A stretch of 7,455 nt of DNA from positions 1 to 7,455 of the forward strand of contig JACZSI010000085.1 in assembly GCA_022574265.1 (NCBI GenBank). Direction: 5' to 3'. Made by a program: the position numbers and the translations under genes. The first letter of the stretch is position 1; each line of letters starts with the position of its first letter. The DNA comes from Chloroflexota bacterium. Its GTDB lineage: Bacteria; Chloroflexota; Dehalococcoidia; Lucifugimonadales; Australimonadaceae. Under the pieces are notes generated by a model. It saw only the letters and a program-made list of their open reading frames with translations, was not told where the DNA came from and did not search any database. Of the stretch, positions 1 to 4,593 are shown piece by piece.

Positions 1-485
1 TGCCACGAACCCAGGCACTGACGCAGGCTCATCAGCCCGCTCTTGGTCGTGGCCGAGCAGCGTTCGAAACCCGCCTTGGCTATGGCGCGGCCATCGGCAT
101 CCGCCGCCGGCGCGAACCGCACCCAGGCCTGATCGCGTTCGCTCTGCGTGGCGCGCCCGGCGCGCGGCAGTGCGTTGACCAAGCGCAGAGTCACCCGCGC
201 CGCCTCGAGCCGCGCGCCGCCGTTGTCCACGATCGCCGCCGCCGCGGTGCGCAGCGGGCCGGTCGCCCGCATGATGTCGATCTCGGAATGCGGCCTGCGA
301 TCGCCCGCGGTCGGCTGCGGGATCAGGCTCGCGCCCGCGCCCACGCTGACCCGGACCGAGGCCAAGTCGAGCTGCCTGAGCACCCGGCTGGGCAGGCTCA
401 TCCGGACCGCGGTATGGCCGCGCTCGGTGGTGATGGCGAGGAGTTCCGAGGCCGCGAGACGAACCGTCGAGCCGTCCCGCCGCAC
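1..485 (-). CDS. Partial hypothetical protein (C-terminus beyond left edge)
   Basis: An open minus-strand frame runs from a GTG at 483-485 to the left edge without a stop, about 161 residues. Third codon positions are roughly 90% G/C, which supports real coding on this strand. No ATG occurs early in the frame. The frame is open back to a stop at 534-536, and the GTG lies 11 nt after the TAG of the helix-turn-helix gene, so the start is uncertain; I see no clear Shine-Dalgarno. I do not recognise the family with confidence. A middle stretch (SEIDIMRATG, then ARLEAARVTLRLVNALPRAG) weakly recalls the C-terminal domain of FAD-binding subunits of molybdenum hydroxylases (CO dehydrogenase medium chain type), where an aRialg.va..P.Ra pattern is usual. 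If so, the N-terminal FAD-binding half is missing and this is a fragment. A hotdog-fold thioesterase was also considered. No function is assigned. Confidence 0.45.
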   Translation of the reverse strand, partial: MRRDGSTVRLAASELLAITTERGHTAVRMSLPSRVLRQLDLASVRVSVGAGASLIPQPTAGDRRPHSEIDIMRATGPLRTAAAAIVDNGGARLEAARVTLRLVNALPRAGRATQSERDQAWVRFAPAADADGRAIAKAGFERCSATTKSGLMSLRQCLGSW

Positions 486-496
486 GCCAGGTGCGA

Positions 497-802
497 CTAG
501 CGCGTCTCGAACGTGATGCCCAGCCGGGTCATTTTACGCCAGAGCGTCGTGGGACTGATCCGGAGCGTTTCCGCAGCTTTCTCGCGACTGCCGTCATGGG
601 CCCGCAGCGCCCCGAGACCGGCTTCGCGCTCGTCGGTCTCGGCGCCTATCTTCTGGAAGGGGACGGGCCGGCCGCAGATCTCGCCGCGGATCCGGCTGAA
701 CTGCTGGCCGAACAGATGCGACTCAACGGGCATTTCGTTCTCGCACGGGGCTCGAATCTCGAAGGCTATTTCGTTTTCGACTTCAAGGCCTGGGCGACCC
801 AT
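497..802 (-). CDS. Fis-type helix-turn-helix regulator, short or truncated
   Basis: The last ~40 residues form a classic HTH_8/Fis DNA-binding unit: EREAGLGALRAHDGS, then REKAAETLRISPTTLWRKM, the pattern that ends sigma-54 activators of the NtrC/PrpR type. The segment before it (GRP.LEV...IAFEIR, then PVESHLF, RIRGEICGRPVPFQ) loosely follows the end of a PAS domain as found in PrpR-like activators. No AAA+ ATPase domain is present: no GESGTGKE Walker A, no GAFTGA and no Walker B precede the HTH. The protein is therefore either a PAS-HTH regulator without ATPase or the remnant of a sigma-54 activator. The start is unclear; an ATG at 800-802 gives 101 residues and an ATG at 731-733 gives 78. 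Codon-position bias supports minus-strand coding from 497 to about 720. Further upstream the bias favours the opposite strand, so the 5' part is doubtful. Confidence 0.5.
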   Translation of the reverse strand: MGRPGLEVENEIAFEIRAPCENEMPVESHLFGQQFSRIRGEICGRPVPFQKIGAETDEREAGLGALRAHDGSREKAAETLRISPTTLWRKMTRLGITFETR

Positions 803-1027
803 GTCGTGATCAGCGAAGTCGACTTCGTCGTGTCCGCCAAGAAGCCCTCGGCTCGCCGGCCCCAGGAGACCGCAACTATTTCTCCGCCCACGACGATGGT
901 GCGGATCATGGGACGCGTCCTCGCTGCGGAGGACGCCGAACGAGACGGCTCGCTCGCGATCGACGGGGACCGTGACGCCATGCTCGAATTGCTCAAATTG
1001 CTCAGCTTCGCCGACCCGGAGGGGTAG
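716..1027 (+). CDS. SCP2-like (sterol carrier/alkylsulfatase C-terminal-like) small protein
   Basis: The plus frame ending TAG at 1025-1027 has strong G/C bias at third positions from about 720 onward. Its end reads ATISPP, about 20 residues, then GSLAIDGDRDAMLELLKLL. This matches the final strand-helix-strand-helix unit of SCP2-type lipid-binding domains, where 'atvsls...G.l.i.Gd...l..ll' is the usual shape. SCP2 domains bind hydrophobic ligands and also close alkyl sulfatases. Starting at the ATG at 716 gives 103 residues, about one domain. The frame stays open back to a GTG at 491, but that part lies antisense to the better-supported helix-turn-helix gene. The N-terminal half fits the family less well than the end. 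Its 5' end overlaps the 5' end of the minus-strand regulator, so one of the two is probably truncated or not expressed. Confidence 0.35.
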   Translation: MRLNGHFVLARGSNLEGYFVFDFKAWATHVVISEVDFVVSAKKPSARRPQETATISPPTTMVRIMGRVLAAEDAERDGSLAIDGDRDAMLELLKLLSFADPEG

Positions 1028-1033
1028 TGGAAG

Positions 1034-1057
1034 GGCCCGCTTCGGCTCGCCCGGGCC
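1034..1057 (+). terminator. Weak GC-rich inverted repeat after the SCP2-like frame
   Basis: GGCCCG at 1034-1039 pairs with CGGGCC at 1052-1057 around a 12-nt loop, starting 6 nt after the TAG of the plus-strand frame. There is no T-run, so intrinsic termination is only a possibility. Such short GC stems also occur by chance at this base composition. Confidence 0.2.
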
Positions 1058-1108
1058 GTGTCGGCCGGAATCGCTGGATTGGCAAAAACCTACGGATTAT
1101 CGCGTAGT

Positions 1109-1810
1109 TCAGCGTTTGCCCGAGATTGACGACAGCGGGATCGACCGATAAAGTGGCCCGAAATGAGCAAGTCCAGGCGCCGCGCGGAAGTTGGCAAAAC
1201 CGGTCCCGACCAGGCGCACCAGGCGCGCCAGGCGACCGGTGCGGAGCGCCCATAGCAGGCCGAGGACCGCCAGCACCAACAGCCCCTCGTACAGCGCGAC
1301 GGGGTGGACGGCGGCGCCGTCGAGGAACGCGGCCGCGTCGGGATGCGCGTACACGACGCCCCACGGCAGCGTCGTCGGCTCGGCGGGCCGCTCGCCCACC
1401 AGGAAGCCGCCGAGCCGCCCGAGCGCGATCCCCCAGAGCCCCGCGACGGCCGCCGCGTCGGCGAAGCGGCCGAGCGCGATCCCGCGCCGCCGCGCGTGCC
1501 ACAGGCCTCCGGCCGAGGCCGCGAGCACGCCGCCCCACAGCGACAGCCCGCCGCTCCAGACGTAGAGGGCACTCAGCGGTGCGTCCGCGTAGAGGGAGGC
1601 GTAGTCGGCCACGTGGAAGAGCCGCGCTCCCAGCAACCCCCAGAGCGCCGCCCGGATGGCCACGGCGTAGACGGCGCCGCGCGGAGCGGACAGCTTCGCC
1701 GCGCCCCGGAGCAGGAGGCCGACGGTGAGCGCGATGCCCGCAAGCGTGAACAGCGCGACCCAGCTGAGGAGTGCGGAGCCGAAGAGATGCGGGTCGATGG
1801 AGAGCGTCAT
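1109..1810 (-). CDS. lgt: Lgt-like prolipoprotein diacylglyceryl transferase family protein, divergent and short
   Basis: A multi-pass membrane protein of the Lgt family, whose standard members transfer diacylglycerol from phosphatidylglycerol to the lipobox Cys of prelipoproteins. Visible landmarks are GARLFHVADY near residue 62, WSGGLSLWGG (85-94), ALGRLGGFLVGE (129-140), WGVVYAHP (150-157) and VHPVALYEG (168-176), in family order. Compared with E. coli Lgt, R143 (here R132) and E151 (here E140) are kept, but H103 is Trp92 and N146 is Gly135. The usual C-terminal helix with R239/E243 is absent. Length is 233 residues against 291 in E. coli, and after about residue 203 the sequence no longer resembles Lgt. 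I chose the ATG at 1808-1810 because it leads straight into the first hydrophobic helix. An ATG at 1861 with an AGGAGG upstream would add 17 Arg/Pro-rich residues. It may be a non-canonical paralogue or a 3'-truncated gene. It is divergent from the recombinase gene. Confidence 0.7.
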   Translation of the reverse strand: MTLSIDPHLFGSALLSWVALFTLAGIALTVGLLLRGAAKLSAPRGAVYAVAIRAALWGLLGARLFHVADYASLYADAPLSALYVWSGGLSLWGGVLAASAGGLWHARRRGIALGRFADAAAVAGLWGIALGRLGGFLVGERPAEPTTLPWGVVYAHPDAAAFLDGAAVHPVALYEGLLVLAVLGLLWALRTGRLARLVRLVGTGFANFRAAPGLAHFGPLYRSIPLSSISGKR

Positions 1811-1877
1811 GTGCCTTGGCCTGGGAGTCGGCGGGATCGGGCGGCGAAACGGCTGCCGCATCCCCGCGATGGCCTCC

Positions 1878-1883
1878 TAGAAT
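1878..1883 (+). promoter_or_regulatory. Candidate -10 box for the xerD operon
   Basis: TAGAAT lies 29 nt upstream of the recombinase ATG, in the divergent gap with the Lgt-like gene. The same CTAGAAT heptamer precedes uvrC. No convincing -35 is visible. Confidence 0.4.
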
Positions 1884-1912
1884 AGCCTCGAATCGCCTCG
1901 GGCGAGCGCGCC

Positions 1913-2845
1913 ATGACCCATCCGCACGACAGCCTCCGCGACCAGCTTCTCGACGCCTTCGTGAGCCACCTGCGCGCCGAGCGTGGCCTCTCGCCCAACA
2001 CCATCGCCGCCTACCGGACCGACCTCGCCCAGCTCGCGCTGTTCTTTCATGGCCAGAACGACTGGTCCCGCGTCGCGCCCCAAGACCTCGACCGCTACGC
2101 CTCATCGCTGCGCAAGCAGGCCTACGCACCCTCGTCCATCGCGCGCAAGCTCGCCGCCATCCGCTCCTTCTTCCGCTTCCTGGTCGAGGAGGCCGTCGTC
2201 GACACGACGCCCGCGGACCACCTCCGTCCGCCCCGGGCCGGCAGACCGCTGCCGCACGTCCTCGGCGAGGAGGAGGTCGTCGCGCTGCTCGAAGCCGCCG
2301 AGGCCGGGCCCGGCCCTGAGGGTGTCCGCGACCGCGCGATGCTGGAGCTGACGTACGCCGCGGGTCTGCGCGTGTCGGAGGTCGTCGGCCCGCAGGGGCT
2401 CGGCCTCGCTGGGCTCAGTCTCGACGGCGGTTGGGTGCGGGTCCTCGGCAAGGGCTCGAAGGAGCGCCTCGTGCCGCTCTACCCCGGCATCGTCGACCGG
2501 CTGCGCGCCTACCTGCGCGACGCCCGCCCGGTGCTCGCCGCGCGTGCCAAGCGCGGTCGCGCCGGGCCGCCGGCGCTCTTCCCGAACGCGCGGGGGCGGG
2601 CCATGACGCGCCAGGGGTACTGGCTCGTGCTCAAGCGCTGCGCCGCGCGGGCGGGCATCACGACCCACCTCAGTCCACACACGCTGCGGCACAGCTTCGC
2701 GACGCACCTGCTGCGTGGCGGCGCACCGCTCCGTCACGTGCAGGAGCTCCTGGGGCATGCTAGCATCGCCACCACACAGATCTACACGCACCTGGACGAC
2801 ACCCAGGTGCGTGAGGCCTACGCCGGAGCGCATCCCCGGGCCTGA
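1913..2845 (+). CDS. xerD: Tyrosine recombinase XerD-like
   Basis: A cytoplasmic site-specific recombinase of the XerC/XerD family, which resolves chromosome dimers at dif near the septum. The 310 residues (E. coli XerD has 298) contain an N-terminal core-binding domain (about 8-95, including LSPNTIAAYRTDL and SIARKLAAIRSFFRFL) and a C-terminal catalytic domain. All active-site residues are visible: R153 in AAGLRVSEV, K180 in LGKGSKERLVPL, H256 and R259 in SPHTLRHSFATHLL, H282 in LLGHASI, and the nucleophile Y291 in TTQIYTHL. The stretch after R153 (VVGPQGLGLAGLSLDGG) is a little unusual but keeps the expected spacing to K180. The ATG at 1913 gives a normal N-terminus; the Shine-Dalgarno is weak. 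It heads a co-directional run, with the RpiB-family gene starting 11 nt after its stop. Xer function is inferred from full motif conservation and housekeeping context, with no phage or integron genes nearby. XerC versus XerD cannot be decided from sequence alone. Confidence 0.93.
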   Translation: MTHPHDSLRDQLLDAFVSHLRAERGLSPNTIAAYRTDLAQLALFFHGQNDWSRVAPQDLDRYASSLRKQAYAPSSIARKLAAIRSFFRFLVEEAVVDTTPADHLRPPRAGRPLPHVLGEEEVVALLEAAEAGPGPEGVRDRAMLELTYAAGLRVSEVVGPQGLGLAGLSLDGGWVRVLGKGSKERLVPLYPGIVDRLRAYLRDARPVLAARAKRGRAGPPALFPNARGRAMTRQGYWLVLKRCAARAGITTHLSPHTLRHSFATHLLRGGAPLRHVQELLGHASIATTQIYTHLDDTQVREAYAGAHPRA

Positions 2846-2856
2846 ACGGGACCGAC

Positions 2857-3303
2857 GTGAAGATCGCGTTGGGCAGTGACGACTCCACCCCCCTCACCGA
2901 CTTCGTCGCCGAGGATCTCGCGCGGCGCGGACACGACGTCGTGCGCACCGGAGCACTCGCCCCCGGCGGCGACCCGCGGTGGCCGGCCGTCGGCGCGCTG
3001 GTCGGTACGCTCGTCGCTAACGGCGACTGCGCGCAGGGCGTCCTCTTTTGTTACACGGGCACTGGGGTTAGTATGGCCGCCAACAAAGTGCGAGGCGTCC
3101 GCGCGGCCCTCTGCCACGATGCCCAGACCGCGGACGGCGCCCGCCGGTGGAACGACGCCAACGTCCTGGTGATGAGCCTCCGCTCCACCTCGGCAGAGGA
3201 GGCCCGCGAGATGCTGGACGCTTGGTTCGCGGCCCCGCCTGGCGACGCGGAGGACGTCGAGATGGTGAGGATGCTGGACCAGGGCACAGCCCTGGACCCG
3301 TAA
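2857..3303 (+). CDS. RpiB/LacA/LacB-family sugar-phosphate isomerase-like protein with altered active site
   Basis: A 148-residue protein of the ribose-5-phosphate isomerase B fold. It starts MKIALGSDDSTPLTDFV and carries GVLFCYTGTGVSMAANKVRGVRAALCHDA (residues 61-89; shown here in parts: GVLFCYTG, then SMAANK, then GVRAALC) and NDANVL (99-104). The isomerase Cys equivalent to E. coli C66 is present (C65). However, E. coli H10 of the SDH motif is D9, and the ring-opening H99 is W98 (RRWNDANVL). The C-terminal Arg residues that hold the substrate phosphate in E. coli (R133 and R137 in GGRHQQR) are replaced by an acidic stretch (GDAEDVEM, 129-136). It is therefore probably not a ribose-5-phosphate isomerase, and the substrate is unknown. 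It starts at GTG, 11 nt after xerD, with GGGA upstream, so the two are likely co-transcribed. Confidence 0.85.
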   Translation: MKIALGSDDSTPLTDFVAEDLARRGHDVVRTGALAPGGDPRWPAVGALVGTLVANGDCAQGVLFCYTGTGVSMAANKVRGVRAALCHDAQTADGARRWNDANVLVMSLRSTSAEEAREMLDAWFAAPPGDAEDVEMVRMLDQGTALDP

Positions 3304-3401
3304 GGGGGCTGACGAAGCGGGCCGGGATACGGCGTCCAACCGTGAGCTTCAGTCCGGAGACGGAGCGAAGCGTAGGCGCATAGTCAGAGAGAGGGCTAGC
3401 G

Positions 3402-4106
3402 ATGCCAGTCATCACGATCACCGGACTCGTCGGGAGCGGCACGGCCGAGATCGGGGCCGAGGTCGCGCAGAGCCTCCACATCGACTACGTGGACCGCATG
3501 ATCCTGGCCGAGGCGGCCAAGAAGATCGGCACCACCGTGGCCGCCGTGGCCGAGCGCACCGAGCGCCTGCCCAGGCTGGGCGACCGCGTGGCAGGCTTCG
3601 TGCGCAACGTACTGGAGCGCTCGGCCATGGCCGGCGGAGGAGCCGACCCGTACTTCGGCGGAGGCCTCGACGCGCTGCTCGTCCGAGAGTACCGCGACCT
3701 GCCCGACGAGGGAGGACTCGCGGACAACTCGCTTTCCGACGACAACCTCGTCGCGGTGTTGCGCGCCGTCATCACCGAGATCGCGGCCTCGGGCTCGGTC
3801 GTGATCGCGGGCCGCGGCGCGAACGTCATCCTGGCCGACCGCCCCGGCGTGCTGCACGTCGGCCTCATCTCCGAGGCCGAGAAACGTCTCGAGCGCATCA
3901 TGGAGCGGGAGAAGCTCGACCGGACGGCCGCCGAGGCCTTCATGGCCGACAACGACAAAGCAAGAACCGCCTATTTCAAGCGCTTCTTCGGGGTCAAACC
4001 CAACGACCCGAGCCACTATCATATGATGGTCAATACCCACTGGCTCGAGGTCCACGAAACGGCCGAGCTCATCGTGCTCGCCGCCTCGAAGCTCGCAGGA
4101 CCCTAG
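3402..4106 (+). CDS. Cytidylate kinase-like family protein
   Basis: A 234-residue P-loop-fold protein resembling the cytidylate-kinase-like family (Pfam Cytidylate_kin2). The N-terminus ITITGLVGSGTAEIGAEVAQ (4-23) takes the place of the Walker A loop but has Thr where true kinases have Lys, as is common in this family. YVDRMILAEAAKKIG follows (29-43). The second half has VVIAGRGANVILADRPGVLHV (132-152, quoted in part: VVIAGRGANVIL), a lid-like charged stretch (EKRLERIMEREKLDR), then YFKRFFGVKPNDPSHYHMMVNT, with FFGV, DPSHY and VNT as the family's conserved closing motifs. Cmk itself phosphorylates CMP/dCMP. For this family the substrate is not established, and the missing Lys makes ordinary kinase activity uncertain. 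ATG 3402 follows GAGGG at 3391-3395, about 7 nt away. A 98-nt gap separates it from the preceding gene, and I see no strong element there. Confidence 0.82.
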   Translation: MPVITITGLVGSGTAEIGAEVAQSLHIDYVDRMILAEAAKKIGTTVAAVAERTERLPRLGDRVAGFVRNVLERSAMAGGGADPYFGGGLDALLVREYRDLPDEGGLADNSLSDDNLVAVLRAVITEIAASGSVVIAGRGANVILADRPGVLHVGLISEAEKRLERIMEREKLDRTAAEAFMADNDKARTAYFKRFFGVKPNDPSHYHMMVNTHWLEVHETAELIVLAASKLAGP

Positions 4107-4121
4107 GAGAGTCGCCCCTCG

Positions 4122-4532
4122 ATGCCGAACAAGAAGGGAAGCAAGGTCGCCGCAAGCAAAGCCCGCGCGCAGGCGATGGCCAAGAAGAAGGCGCGCCACG
4201 GCGGACCCGTCCTCGCCGCGGCGGCCTACGTCCCGCCGCCACCACCCGCCGAGGGGGACGCCGCGGACACCGGCGGGATGCTCACCCAAGCAGCCCCCGC
4301 CTCTGCGACGGGGTCCGTGGCCGCCGCCGCCGGTGGCGCCGCTGTCGCGGCTCGGCCCACACAAGCCGCGCCCGCCAGCGCGCTCAGAGGATCCGGCCGC
4401 GAGCGCGCTCACCAGGCACCGCCCGCGCTGAGCGTGAGCCTCCGGCGCGAGGTGGGCACCATCGGCGTACTGACCGCCGTCGTCATCGTCGTCATCGTGG
4501 CGCTCCAGCTCTTCACCGACCTCGGCGGGTAG
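4122..4532 (+). CDS. Small basic, Ala/Pro-rich protein with C-terminal membrane helix
   Basis: A 136-residue protein I cannot assign to a named family. The first 26 residues are Lys/Ala-rich and strongly basic (MPNKKGSKVAASKARAQAMA then KKKAR). Residues 30-102 are low-complexity Ala/Pro/Gly with a PPPPP run and two copies of TQAAPASA (55-62 and 80-87). One hydrophobic helix (about 113-131, VGTIGVLTAVVIVVIVALQL) is followed by only six residues. This looks like a tail-anchored membrane protein with a cytoplasmic basic head that might bind nucleic acid or acidic lipids; that role is an inference. AGGAG at 4105-4109 overlaps the stop codon of the preceding gene, with a rather long 12-nt spacer to the ATG, suggesting translational coupling. 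G/C at third positions is high, so it is coding despite its composition. Confidence 0.75.
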   Translation: MPNKKGSKVAASKARAQAMAKKKARHGGPVLAAAAYVPPPPPAEGDAADTGGMLTQAAPASATGSVAAAAGGAAVAARPTQAAPASALRGSGRERAHQAPPALSVSLRREVGTIGVLTAVVIVVIVALQLFTDLGG

Positions 4533-4552
4533 GCGTCGCGGCGCAAGCGCCA

Positions 4553-4572
4553 GGGCGCGATGGATCGCGCCC
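4553..4572 (+). terminator. Perfect 8-bp hairpin between the small membrane protein gene and uvrC
   Basis: GGGCGCGA (4553-4560) and TCGCGCCC (4565-4572) form a perfect stem with a TGGA loop, 20 nt after the preceding stop. A smaller stem (GGCG-CAAG-CGCC, 4540-4551) sits just before it. No T-run follows, so it is either a Rho-assisted or GC-type terminator, or an operator, because it lies directly upstream of the uvrC -10 box and covers the -35 position. Confidence 0.4.
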
Positions 4573-4578
4573 CTACGC

Positions 4579-4584
4579 TAGAAT
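4579..4584 (+). promoter_or_regulatory. Candidate -10 box of uvrC, near-leaderless
   Basis: TAGAAT ends 9 nt before the uvrC ATG, so a start site 6-8 nt downstream would leave a leader of only 1-3 nt. No Shine-Dalgarno precedes the ATG (CGTCACGCC). The same CTAGAAT heptamer lies before xerD. Confidence 0.45.
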
Positions 4585-4593
4585 CGTCACGCC

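Noticed and set aside
148..516. Plus-strand 122-residue frame at the left end
   Set aside because: Ser/Arg/Ala-rich with no motif; the minus strand has much better codon-position bias there.
1090..1107. CTACG...CGTAG inverted repeat as a possible attachment site
   Set aside because: Only five pairs with no second copy in the window; too short to support more than chance.
1126..1885. Long Arg/Pro-rich plus-strand open frames opposite the Lgt-like gene
   Set aside because: They are antisense shadows caused by high GC; their composition is low-complexity Arg/Pro/Gly with no motif, while the minus frame has clear Lgt landmarks.
1913..2845. Integrase of a mobile element or integron instead of Xer
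   Set aside because: Length, domain layout and catalytic spacing are those of Xer proteins, and no attachment site, excisionase, cassette array or phage gene lies beside it. The left-hand patchwork is separated by the Lgt-like gene.
3396..4412. 338-residue minus-strand open frame antisense to the cytidylate-kinase-like gene
   Set aside because: No domain or motif is visible, it spans two convincingly coding plus-strand genes, and its openness follows from GC-biased third positions on the other strand.
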